Assembly (NCBI RefSeq): GCF_011682235.2
Contig: NZ_CP076718.1
Span: 3,892,400 to 3,956,399, forward strand
Length of the DNA: 64,000 nucleotides
Origin: Rhodocaloribacter litoris
GTDB lineage: Bacteria; Bacteroidota; Rhodothermia; Rhodothermales; ISCAR-4553
Direction: 5' to 3'
Part shown: piece after piece, positions 18,730-26,479 of the stretch
Layout of the letters: each line of letters begins with the position of its first letter
Numbering within the stretch: position 1 is the stretch's first letter
Position numbers and translations under genes: made by a program
Notes under the pieces: generated by a model
Told to the model about the DNA's origin: nothing
The model's input: the letters and a program-made list of their open reading frames with translations, nothing else
Databases searched by the model: none

Positions 18730-18836
18730 CGCGCTTTGATGTTTTCGCTGGGGGCACGGAAACAGGGCAAGGCGATCGCCTCGCTCCTGTTGCCACGGGC
18801 CTGATCCTGAGATATCGGACGGATGAACCGTGCCGT

Positions 18837-19277
18837 TCAGGCGCGTTGAGCGGCTGTGCGTGCGTTTTCGGCGAACGTCGTCTCCAGCCAGTCCCGGATG
18901 GCGTCGCGTACCTGGCGGAAGGCCGCCCGCCGCTCTTCCTCGGTACCCTCCACGGCCGAAGGATCGGGGAAGCTGTGGTGCAGGATCCGTTTGCGGGCCG
19001 GAAAATACGGGCAGCTTTCACGGGCCGCATCGCATACGGTCACCACATAGTCCATGGGCTCGCCGGCATAGACGTCGAGGTGCTCGGACCGGTGCCCCGA
19101 GATGTCGATGCCGATTTCACGCATCACCTCGATGGCCAGCGGGTGCACGCGCGTGGCCACGGTGCCGGCGCTGTAGACCTCGTAGCGGTCGCCGTGCAGG
19201 GCGCGAAGTAACCCCTCGGCCATCTGGGAGCGGGCGGAATTGTGCGTGCAGACGAAAAGGACGCGTTCTCTGGACAT
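18837..19277 (-). CDS. arsC: Arsenate reductase, low-molecular-weight phosphatase type
   Basis: The 146-residue protein has the P-loop VCTHNSARS (C10...R16) and a redox pair C82/C89 in VTVCDAARESCPYFP. The numbering is identical to the thioredoxin-coupled pI258 ArsC family. It reduces arsenate to arsenite. There is no arsenite pump, ArsR repressor or arsenite methylase beside it, so it is either an isolated resistance gene or serves with an efflux gene elsewhere. The ATG giving MSRERVLFVC places the active site correctly; upstream in-frame sequence is rejected. Confidence 0.92.
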   Translation of the reverse strand: MSRERVLFVCTHNSARSQMAEGLLRALHGDRYEVYSAGTVATRVHPLAIEVMREIGIDISGHRSEHLDVYAGEPMDYVVTVCDAARESCPYFPARKRILHHSFPDPSAVEGTEEERRAAFRQVRDAIRDWLETTFAENARTAAQRA

Positions 19278-19474
19278 GAAAAAGGCCGGTCGACGAACGC
19301 CGGCGATAAAAATTTGCAATTCGGAGGACGGTAAGGTGCCGGAGCGGTTGTATTCGTCCGGGAAAAGTTAGTACTTGTCTCCCGGAGATCAAAGCGGGTG
19401 CCGGGACGTTTTGTGCTCTGTCGATCGAGTGGTATGCAAACCGGCCCGCAGAAAAAGGTTAAGGACGGGCGTTC

Positions 19475-20296
19475 ATGGCGGATCTGCGTGGCAAGACGCT
19501 GTTCATCACCGGGGCGAGCCGGGGGATCGGGAAGGCCATCGCCCTGCGTGCCGCGCGGGATGGTGCCAACGTTGTCATTGCAGCCAAGACGGCCGAACCC
19601 CATCCGAAGCTGCCGGGGACCATCTACACGGCGGCGGAGGAGGTGGAGGCGGCCGGCGGCCGGGCCCTGCCGCTCGTGGTCGACATCCGTTTCGAGGACC
19701 AGATCCGTGCAGCCGTCGACCGGGCCGTCGAGGCGTTCGGTGGCCTCGATATCCTGGTCAACAACGCGAGCGCCATCTACCTGGCCGGAACGCTGGAGAC
19801 GCCGCTGAAACGTTTCGACCTCATGTATCAGGTGAACGTGCGGGGCACCTTTGCCTGCTCACAGGCGTGCCTGCCGTACCTGAAGGCGGCCGCCAACCCG
19901 CATATCCTCAACATTTCGCCGCCGTTGAACATGGAGCCCCGGTGGTTTGCGCCGCACGTGGCCTATACGATCTCAAAGTACGGCATGAGCCTGTGCGTGC
20001 TCGGGATGGCCGAGGAGTTCCGTCCCGACGGCATCGCCGTGAACGCCCTGTGGCCGAAGACGATGATCGCGACGGCCGCCGTGCGCAACCTCCTCGGCGG
20101 CGAGGCGGCGATCCGTCACGCCCGCAAGCCGGCCATCGTGGGCGAGGCGGCGCATCGCGTGCTCACGCAGGATAGCCGCTCCTGTACCGGCCGGTTTCTC
20201 ATCGACGAAGACGTCCTGCGCGAAGCCGGCGTCGAAGACTTTTCGGGCTATGCCGTGGATCCGGACTGCGAGCCGATGCCCGACCTTTTCCTTTAA
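19475..20296 (+). CDS. Short-chain dehydrogenase/reductase (HSDL2-like)
   Basis: The 273-residue SDR has the cofactor motif TGASRGIGK (13-21), NNASAIY and the catalytic YTISK with serine in LNISPP. The ISPPL context and the segment following TGASRGIG (AAKTAEPHPKLPGTIYTAA) are typical of hydroxysteroid-dehydrogenase-like-2 proteins of unknown substrate, lacking the C-terminal SCP2 domain of the animal form. It precedes the carrier-protein gene by 35 bp in the same direction and could belong to the carrier-protein cassette, or may simply be cotranscribed. Confidence 0.9.
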   Translation: MADLRGKTLFITGASRGIGKAIALRAARDGANVVIAAKTAEPHPKLPGTIYTAAEEVEAAGGRALPLVVDIRFEDQIRAAVDRAVEAFGGLDILVNNASAIYLAGTLETPLKRFDLMYQVNVRGTFACSQACLPYLKAAANPHILNISPPLNMEPRWFAPHVAYTISKYGMSLCVLGMAEEFRPDGIAVNALWPKTMIATAAVRNLLGGEAAIRHARKPAIVGEAAHRVLTQDSRSCTGRFLIDEDVLREAGVEDFSGYAVDPDCEPMPDLFL

Positions 20297-20331
20297 CGTC
20301 CCCACAACCCAACCCGTTTTGAGGCAACCCT

Positions 20332-20589
20332 ATGGCCCCACAGATCGGAGAGATCAGAGCCGCCGTCAAAGACTACATCCTCGACGAGTTTCTGCCGGGG
20401 GAGGACCCCGACGCCCTCACCAGCGATACCCCGCTCATTACCGGCGGTATCCTCGATTCCATCGCTACGGTGAAACTCGTCGGCTTTCTGGAAGATCGTT
20501 TCGGTGTGCGGTTCCACGCCCATGAGATGAGCGCCGACTACCTCGACACCCTGGACGACATCGCAAACGTCGTCGCCTCGAAAATGTAA
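20332..20589 (+). CDS. Free-standing acyl/peptidyl carrier protein
   Basis: The 85-residue carrier protein has the phosphopantetheine site S43 in ITGGILDSIATVKLV and acidic helix residues typical of the four-helix fold. It is distinct from the fatty-acid ACP (usual motif GADSLDTVEL). It lies 4 bp upstream of a free-standing adenylation enzyme, which points to a role as PCP loaded with an aminoacyl group. The flavoprotein dehydrogenase two genes on is the likely tailoring partner. Confidence 0.9.
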   Translation: MAPQIGEIRAAVKDYILDEFLPGEDPDALTSDTPLITGGILDSIATVKLVGFLEDRFGVRFHAHEMSADYLDTLDDIANVVASKM

Positions 20590-20593
20590 GTCC

Positions 20594-22132
20594 ATGAACC
20601 AGCTCCACCAGCTTCTGGTCCAATCGGCAGAACGCGCTCCGGAGCGCATCGCCGTAGAGGATCCCTCCCGGGATGTTCGGATCACCTATGCCGGGTTGCA
20701 TCGTGCCTCGGACCGGCTCCGGGACCGGCTCCTGGATCTCGGCGTGCAGCCCGGCGATCGCGTCGGGCTCTATGCCCCCAAGTCCATCGGTGTGGTGGCG
20801 GCGCTTTTCGGGGCGCTCAAAGCCGGGGCCGCCTATGTGCCCGTCGATCCCGGGGCGCCGCCGGCCCGCAACGCCTTCATTTTCAAGGACTGTTCCGTCC
20901 GGGCCGCGGTCGTGGAGCGCTCGCGCGTGGAAGGGCTGGAGGCGCAGTACGAGGGGGAAGGTCCCGAAGCGGTCGCTTCCCTGGACGAGCTGGATCCTTT
21001 CGGTGAAGACCTGGTGCTCCTGCGCATGCCGCCGCAGCCGATTCCGGTGCCGGATACCGACAACCTTTCCTACATCCTGTATACCTCCGGCTCGACGGGT
21101 AAGCCCAAGGGGGTCATGCATACCCACGCCAGCGCCCTCAGCTTCATCGACTGGTGCTCCAGCGTCTTCGAACCCGTTCCCGAGGACAGGTTCTCTTCCC
21201 ACGCTCCCTTTCACTTCGACCTGTCGATTCTCGATCTCTATGTGCCGCTCAAGCACGGGGCGACGCTGGTGCTGATCGGCGAGGACCTCGGCAAACAGCC
21301 GGCCGAGCTGGCCCGCGTCATCGCCGAGCGTGGCATCACGGCCTGGTACTCGACGCCGTCGATCCTGCGCCTGCTGGTCGAGTACGGCCGGATGGAACAG
21401 CACGACTACGGCGCGCTCCGCATCGTCAACTTCGCCGGCGAGGTCTTTCCGGTGAAGCACCTCCGGGCGCTGACCGCGTACTGGCCCCATCCCCGGTATT
21501 TCAACCTGTACGGTCCCACCGAGACGAACGTGTGCACCTATTACGAGGTCGAGTTGCCCGTTCCCGAAGACCGTACCGAACCGTATCCCATCGGCTATGC
21601 CTGTTCGGGCGATGTGTGCCGGGTGGTCGATGAGCACTATCGCCCGGTGCCTGCGGGGGAGGAGGGGGAGTTGATCGTCAGCGGCGGGTCCGTCATGCGG
21701 GGCTACTGGAACCTGCCGGAACGCAACGCGACGGCTTTTCACGTCGATCCGGATGGTACGCGCTGGTACAAGACCGGGGACGTCGTACGCGATGCCGGCC
21801 AGGGCTGCTACCTCTTCGTCGGGCGGCGGGACCGCATGGTCAAGCGCCGGGGCTACCGCGTCGAGCTGGGCGAGATCGAGGCCGCCCTCTACCGGCACCC
21901 GGCCGTTACCGAAGCGGCCGTCGTGGCCCTGCCGGATGAACAGAACGGGGTACTCATCAAGGCATTCATGAACTGGACGGACGAAGCCAAACCCTCCATC
22001 ATCCGCCTCAAGCAGTTCTGCGCCGACAACCTGCCCCTCTATATGATCCCCGACCGCTTCGTTTTTCTCGATGCCTTACCCAAAACCTCGACGGACAAGA
22101 TCGACTACCAGCGCCTCAAGGCCATGGCGTGA
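20594..22132 (+). CDS. Free-standing amino acid adenylation enzyme (AMP-dependent, PCP ligase)
   Basis: The 512-residue ANL-family enzyme has core motifs A3 (YTSGSTGKPKG, 163-173), A5 (NLYGPTET, 304-311), A7 (YKTGD), A8 (GYRVELGEIE) and A10 (KIDYQRL). There is no condensation or thiolation domain. Aligned by eye to GrsA, the pocket positions read D209, L210, L213, Y252, N279, A281, L305, V313, C314 and the A10 lysine. This is one change away from the DLLYLALV pattern I recall for proline-activating PltF/RedM enzymes. It likely loads the neighbouring carrier protein. A D-Ala ligase (DltA) role is less likely because dltB/dltD are absent and the pocket differs. Confidence 0.85.
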   Translation: MNQLHQLLVQSAERAPERIAVEDPSRDVRITYAGLHRASDRLRDRLLDLGVQPGDRVGLYAPKSIGVVAALFGALKAGAAYVPVDPGAPPARNAFIFKDCSVRAAVVERSRVEGLEAQYEGEGPEAVASLDELDPFGEDLVLLRMPPQPIPVPDTDNLSYILYTSGSTGKPKGVMHTHASALSFIDWCSSVFEPVPEDRFSSHAPFHFDLSILDLYVPLKHGATLVLIGEDLGKQPAELARVIAERGITAWYSTPSILRLLVEYGRMEQHDYGALRIVNFAGEVFPVKHLRALTAYWPHPRYFNLYGPTETNVCTYYEVELPVPEDRTEPYPIGYACSGDVCRVVDEHYRPVPAGEEGELIVSGGSVMRGYWNLPERNATAFHVDPDGTRWYKTGDVVRDAGQGCYLFVGRRDRMVKRRGYRVELGEIEAALYRHPAVTEAAVVALPDEQNGVLIKAFMNWTDEAKPSIIRLKQFCADNLPLYMIPDRFVFLDALPKTSTDKIDYQRLKAMA

Positions 22133-22185
22133 GGCGCCGCCCCGCCGTGTTCCTCGTCCGTTGCCCGTTCAGCCCGCCTTTTCCC

Positions 22186-23334
22186 ATGGATTTCAACCTG
22201 AGTGAGGAGCAGCGCGTACTCCGAAACGAGATCATCCGTTTCGCCCGGAAAAACCTGAATGCCGGCGTCATCGAGCGGGATCGCAGCCAGACGTTTCCCC
22301 GCGACCTCTGGCTGAAGTGTGGTGAAATGGGTCTGCAGGGGTTGCCCGTTCCCGAACGATACGGCGGGGTGGGCCTCGATCCGCTTTCGACGGCCATCGC
22401 CCTGGAAGCCTTCGGCTATGGCTGTGAGGACGGGGGGCTTGCCTTCTCGATCTGTGCCCATCTGCTGGCCTGTGTGATCCCGGTATGGAAGCACGGGAGC
22501 GAGGCGCAGAAGGAAAAATACCTGCCGGGGCTCACCAGCGGAACCCTGATCGCCGTCAATGCCATGTCGGAGCCGGGCTCCGGGTCGGATGCCTATGCCA
22601 TGAAGACGCGCGCCGTACGCGAGGGAAACGGCTATCGTATCAACGGGACGAAGATCTGGAGCACCAACGGTCCGGTGGCCGACCTGGCCGTCGTCTACGC
22701 CGTGACCGATCCGGAGAAAGGCTATTACGGGGGGATATCGGTCTTTCTCGTGGAAAAGGACACACCGGGCTTTGCACCGGGGCAGAAGTTCGAGAAGATG
22801 GGGCTGCGCACCTCCCCCATCGGCGAGATCGTGCTCGAAGACGTATGGGTGCCGGAGGAGGCGATGCTCGGCGGTCCGGGGGCCGGTACGCTCATCTTCA
22901 CACAGTCGATGGAGTGGGAGCGGGTCTGCATCGGGGCCATGCACTGCGGCACGATGCACCGGCTGCTGGACAAGGTCGTCGCCTACGCCCGCACGCGGGA
23001 AGCGTTCGGGCAGAAGATCGGCAAGTACCAGGCCGTCTCTCACAAGATCGTGGACATGAAGATCCGGCTGGAGGCGGCCCGCCTGCTGGCCTACAAGGCC
23101 GCCACCCGCCTCGACAAGGCCCGGGACGTTGCCGTCGACGCCTCGGTGACCAAGGTGTTCGTCAGCGAGGCCCTGCTCCAGACGGCCCTGGACGCGGTGC
23201 AGATCTACGGCGGGAACGGTTTCATGACCGAGTATGAGGTCGAGCGCGTCCTGCGCGACGCCGTCGGCGGGAAGATCTATTCGGGGACGAACGAGATCCA
23301 GCGCAACATGCTGGCCAAGTGGCTCGGGTTGTAG
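22186..23334 (+). CDS. Acyl-CoA dehydrogenase family flavoprotein, probable aminoacyl-PCP dehydrogenase
   Basis: The 382-residue FAD enzyme shows the family motifs NAMSEPGSGSDAY and IYSGTNEIQRNMLAKWLGL. The usual C-terminal catalytic glutamate (YEGT) is serine here. A glutamate appears instead on helix G, E245 in SMEWERVC, as in isovaleryl-CoA dehydrogenase and prolyl-PCP dehydrogenases. The stretch SICAHLLACVIPVWKHGS also recalls PigA/PltE-type enzymes. With the PCP and adenylation genes it forms a trio for oxidation of a tethered amino acid. The alternative is a broad-specificity short-chain acyl-CoA dehydrogenase. Confidence 0.85.
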   Translation: MDFNLSEEQRVLRNEIIRFARKNLNAGVIERDRSQTFPRDLWLKCGEMGLQGLPVPERYGGVGLDPLSTAIALEAFGYGCEDGGLAFSICAHLLACVIPVWKHGSEAQKEKYLPGLTSGTLIAVNAMSEPGSGSDAYAMKTRAVREGNGYRINGTKIWSTNGPVADLAVVYAVTDPEKGYYGGISVFLVEKDTPGFAPGQKFEKMGLRTSPIGEIVLEDVWVPEEAMLGGPGAGTLIFTQSMEWERVCIGAMHCGTMHRLLDKVVAYARTREAFGQKIGKYQAVSHKIVDMKIRLEAARLLAYKAATRLDKARDVAVDASVTKVFVSEALLQTALDAVQIYGGNGFMTEYEVERVLRDAVGGKIYSGTNEIQRNMLAKWLGL

Positions 23335-23414
23335 TCCGGAAGCACGAGAGCCCGAACCATGGTGCCCCGCAGGGCGTAGTGGCTGTCCAGCATACGCAAT
23401 ACGGAAACTGCATC

Positions 23415-23663
23415 ATGTCCCGCCCGGTGATGTCTTCTTCTCCTACCCCGTCGACGCCCGAGATCCGCACGTTGCGGCCGCGCACCACGCGCCTGCTCCT
23501 GCTGGCGGCGCTGCTGCTGGCGCTGGCCCTCTCGGCGTGGGCCGCCCATCTTTACGTCTCGACGGCGAACGACGCGGACCTGCAGCGACGCATCGAGACG
23601 CTCCGGCGAGACGGCCCGCCGGCCGGCTCCGCGCCGGAAGGCACACAGGCACCGGCTCCCTGA
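23415..23663 (+). CDS. Small single-pass membrane protein, hypothetical
   Basis: The 82-residue product has a Pro/Ser/Thr-rich basic N-terminus, one strongly hydrophobic Leu/Ala helix (about 23-45) and a charged, Pro/Ala-rich tail. The start MSRPVMSS is the most upstream reasonable ATG after the dehydrogenase stop. It may be cotranscribed with the carrier-protein cassette. No family is recognised, and low-complexity composition leaves some doubt that it is a gene. Confidence 0.5.
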   Translation: MSRPVMSSSPTPSTPEIRTLRPRTTRLLLLAALLLALALSAWAAHLYVSTANDADLQRRIETLRRDGPPAGSAPEGTQAPAP

Positions 23664-23675
23664 GGCGTTCCGCAC

Positions 23676-25046
23676 CTACCCGTGTGCGTCGTCAAGGGCG
23701 AAGGCACAGGGTCCCGGGCGGGTGATCAGGACCTGGGCCCGCTCCGTGTGCCCGGGAAAGCGGGCCAGGTAGTCCCGTTGCCAGGTGCGTGCGAAGTCCG
23801 CCGCCTCCGCTTCGGGGACGAGGGCCCATACCGCCCCGCCGAAGCCGGCGCCGAAGGCCGAGGCCGCCACGGCCCCGAGATCCCGGGCCGCACGGGCCAG
23901 ATGGATCGTCTCGGGGACCTGGTTCCCCAGGAGCCGCTCGGCCCGGGACTGCGATTCCGCCGCGACCTGCCCGAACGTCGCCAGGTCGCCGGCTTCGAGG
24001 GCCTCGACGGCTGCCGGCAGGAGGCGCCGGTCCTCATGAAAGAAGTGTTCGAAGCGGTCGAGCAGGCCGTCGGGGGCGGCCCGGGACGACAGGAGACGGC
24101 GCAGGCGGTCGGGGGAAAAGCCTTCCCGTGTGAAGAGGGCGCCGAGGTGGGGGGCGTCGTCTCCGGTGGCGGTGTTCCAGGCCTGTACGATGGCGGCGGC
24201 CTGCCGCGCGGCCCGGTTGTAGCGTTCCCGGGCGGCGCCGGCCTTCTCGGCCACGACGCCGCTGGCGGCTACGACGAAGACGTGTGCCGGGGGCATGGGC
24301 AGGTCGCGCAGCAGGCGGACGGGGGTGTAGGCGAAGAGGCGCAGGCGGTCCGGCGCCCCGCACAGGATGGCGGTGTGGTCCTCGCTGCCGCCCTGCGTGC
24401 CGACGCCGTGTTCGGCCGCCAGCGACCCGAAGGCCCGCCCGCTCTCGACGGCACCGAGGTAGGCCGCGAGCCGGAGGCGCGATGCAAGTACCTGCCGGTA
24501 GCGGGGGTGGGCTTCCAGGCCGTTCAGGGCGGAGAGGGCGAGGAAGACGGCGGTGACGAAGGCACTCGAACTGCTCAGGCCGGCGGCCGGCGGCAGGTCG
24601 GAGGCAAAGGCGAGGGCGCCGCCGCGCAGGCCCGGCCCGAAGTTTTTCGCCAGGCGCCGGGCCACGGTCCTGGGGTAGTGTTGCCAGTGCCCGGCGACGG
24701 GGGGCAGCTCGGACGACACGGGAAAGGAGACGACCTCCCCGGAAGCAGTCGCATGGAGGGTGAGCGTGGCGTCCGGCCCGGCGACGGCGACCACGGCGAA
24801 GCCATACGGCACGGCACAGACCAGGCTGCGCCCGCCCGCGTAGTCGGTGTGCTTGCCCAGCACTTCGATGCGACCGGGGACGAAAAAGGCCTCCACCGGC
24901 GTCGCCGGTCCCGCCCCGGCTCGCCGGAGCGCCCGTGCGGCCCGCTGGAAGAGGGCGCTCAGGCGGAGCGCCTCCGGCTCGTGTAACCCTGCCGGGAGCA
25001 GCCGCTCGATCAGGCAGGCGGTCTCGGTTATTTGTCCAAGCTTCAC
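23676..25046 (-). CDS. Galactokinase-like GHMP kinase
   Basis: The 456-residue protein has three GHMP signatures: the galactokinase motif in modified form PGRIEVLGKHTDYAGG (57-72), the phosphate loop LPPAAGLSSSSAF (about 150-162) and GAGFGGAV near the C-terminus. Galactokinases normally have GEHTDY; here K65 replaces the glutamate that contacts the sugar. The usual catalytic GIMDQ segment reads QGGSEDHT. Both changes suggest a substrate other than plain galactose, possibly a uronate or another hexose. No galT or galE is adjacent. It converges with the small membrane gene. Confidence 0.75.
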   Translation of the reverse strand: MKLGQITETACLIERLLPAGLHEPEALRLSALFQRAARALRRAGAGPATPVEAFFVPGRIEVLGKHTDYAGGRSLVCAVPYGFAVVAVAGPDATLTLHATASGEVVSFPVSSELPPVAGHWQHYPRTVARRLAKNFGPGLRGGALAFASDLPPAAGLSSSSAFVTAVFLALSALNGLEAHPRYRQVLASRLRLAAYLGAVESGRAFGSLAAEHGVGTQGGSEDHTAILCGAPDRLRLFAYTPVRLLRDLPMPPAHVFVVAASGVVAEKAGAARERYNRAARQAAAIVQAWNTATGDDAPHLGALFTREGFSPDRLRRLLSSRAAPDGLLDRFEHFFHEDRRLLPAAVEALEAGDLATFGQVAAESQSRAERLLGNQVPETIHLARAARDLGAVAASAFGAGFGGAVWALVPEAEAADFARTWQRDYLARFPGHTERAQVLITRPGPCAFALDDAHG

Positions 25047-25148
25047 GGTACGGATGCAATCCCGGGCGGACGTGTGCGTACACCGGAAACGGGCAGGGTT
25101 TCCCGGTTTCCCTGCCGTTCACGGGACGATACCACTCCGGAGACCAAC

Positions 25149-25697
25149 GTGCAAGAGACCGTTCTGATAAAGCCGCCTTCCCGTCCCGGCCACCCTGTCG
25201 AGCGCTTCGTCCTGCCCGGCGGCGAGGCGGTCACGATACGCCCGATCCGGCCCGAGGATGCCGGGATCGAACAGGACTTCGTGCGGCACCTCTCGCCCGG
25301 TGCCCGCTATTTCCGTTTCATGCAGGTACTGGACGAGCTCTCGCCCGAGATGCTCGACCGCTTCATCCACCTCGACTATGATCGCGAGTACGCGCTGATC
25401 GCGGTGGTGGAACAGGACGGGCGAGAGGTGGAGATCGGCGTGGCACGCTATGCGGCTCTCGATGCCGACCGCTGTGAGTTCGCCGTAGTGGTGGCGGACG
25501 CCTGGCAGCGGCAAGGCATCGGGAGGCGACTGATGGAGCGCCTGATGGAGATCGCCCGCGACCACGGTTTCCGGCAGATGATCGGCCTGATCCTGGCCGA
25601 GAACCAGCCCATGCTCGGGCTGGCGGAGCGACTGGGTTTCCGCATCGAGCCGGTTCCGGACGATCTGACCGTCAAACGGGCCGTTCGGGATCTGTGA
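25149..25697 (+). CDS. GNAT family N-acetyltransferase (Pat-like domain)
   Basis: The 182-residue protein has one GNAT domain: TIRPIRPEDAGIEQDFV at the start, then the acetyl-CoA loop AWQRQGIGRRLMERLM and AENQPMLGLAERLGF. The sequence HLSPGARYFRFM resembles the acetyltransferase half of bacterial Pat/AcuA-type protein acetyltransferases, here without the acyl-CoA-synthetase-like half. I chose the GTG start at 25149 because a GGAG lies seven bases ahead and upstream residues lack similarity. The target is unknown. Confidence 0.85.
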   Translation: MQETVLIKPPSRPGHPVERFVLPGGEAVTIRPIRPEDAGIEQDFVRHLSPGARYFRFMQVLDELSPEMLDRFIHLDYDREYALIAVVEQDGREVEIGVARYAALDADRCEFAVVVADAWQRQGIGRRLMERLMEIARDHGFRQMIGLILAENQPMLGLAERLGFRIEPVPDDLTVKRAVRDL

Positions 25698-25727
25698 GGT
25701 GCGCGGCACGCGCCATCCGGGGGACTC

Positions 25728-26294
25728 TCAGACCCGTCCGTAGGAGGCACCGCGCACGAGCGCCGTGGCGATGAGATGGGCCAGGCGGAGCGGTTCGGGC
25801 ACGTTCGCTTTCCGGCACGAGGCCCGGACGAGGTGGGCGGCTGTCGGCTCGTCGGTGCCGGCCCAGGCCACATACAGCCCGCCGGCGAGGCGCCGGGCTG
25901 GCGGCGTGCGGGCAAGCAGCGGGAGCCGGTCGTGAAGACCGGCGGCTTCCAGGGCCGTACCCAGCGTGCTGCCTGCCGGGTTCCGCCGGGTGACGACGAG
26001 CACCGGCAGGTCGAGCCGCTTGGCCAGCGCGGTCACGTCCACCAGCGCCAGCCCGGCGATGGAGATGCCGCCGAGAACGATGCCCTGCAGGGCTGCACGC
26101 CACCGCTGGCCCCGGATCCATTCGGCCAGGTAGGCCGTCACCCCCTCGCCGTCGATGGGGAACGAGCCGACGGCCACCCCCTCCACGAGGTCGGCCCCTT
26201 CCATCATCACGCTCACCAGCGGGACGGTCGCGTCCCGTCGACGGTCGAACGGTCCATCGTCGATGCCGAGGAGATGGGGGCGGGCAGGGGGCAT
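25728..26294 (-). CDS. DUF99 family protein (endonuclease V-related)
   Basis: The 188-residue protein starts MPPARPHLLGIDDGPFDR and shows the DUF99 pattern GIDDGPF, VQ/ALQGIVLGGISIAGL and LPVLVVTRRNPA, then a conserved helical tail. DUF99 is best known from archaea and is distantly related to endonuclease V (RNase H fold); some members cut uracil-containing DNA, as far as I recall. The residue pairs GIDDG and VDVTALA could hold metal ligands. It converges with the GNAT gene. It gives this genome a second EndoV-like protein alongside nfi. Confidence 0.8.
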   Translation of the reverse strand: MPPARPHLLGIDDGPFDRRRDATVPLVSVMMEGADLVEGVAVGSFPIDGEGVTAYLAEWIRGQRWRAALQGIVLGGISIAGLALVDVTALAKRLDLPVLVVTRRNPAGSTLGTALEAAGLHDRLPLLARTPPARRLAGGLYVAWAGTDEPTAAHLVRASCRKANVPEPLRLAHLIATALVRGASYGRV

Positions 26295-26439
26295 GGTCGG
26301 TGCAGATCGGGGGAGGATGGCCGGTTGCAGGCAAAGCATACGGCCCGCGTGTCATTCCGGGCAGGTGGAAGGAATCTTGCGGGCACGACGTGCCGGTCGA
26401 TGGTGCCGGGGGCGGATTGCAAGAGTCGAACGCATGTTC

Positions 26440-26447
26440 TAGCTTCC
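26440..26447 (+). promoter_or_regulatory. Putative -7/-10 box upstream of the Gfo/Idh gene
   Basis: TAGCTTCC lies 33 bp before the start codon and resembles the TAnCTT boxes seen upstream of several other genes. No clear -33/-35 partner was found. Confidence 0.3.
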
Positions 26448-26479
26448 GGCCTCGTTTTTTCCACCAGGACGACGGTTCG

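Noticed and set aside
19475-20296. SDR as a firm member of the pyrrole-type cassette
   Set aside because: Known pyrrole-loading cassettes do not need an HSDL2-like SDR; spacing allows either cotranscription or independence, so only the three downstream genes were claimed as a unit.
20332-22132. D-alanylation (dlt) operon
   Set aside because: The free-standing ligase and carrier protein resemble DltA/DltC in layout, but DltB and DltD are absent, the pocket residues differ and a dehydrogenase follows.
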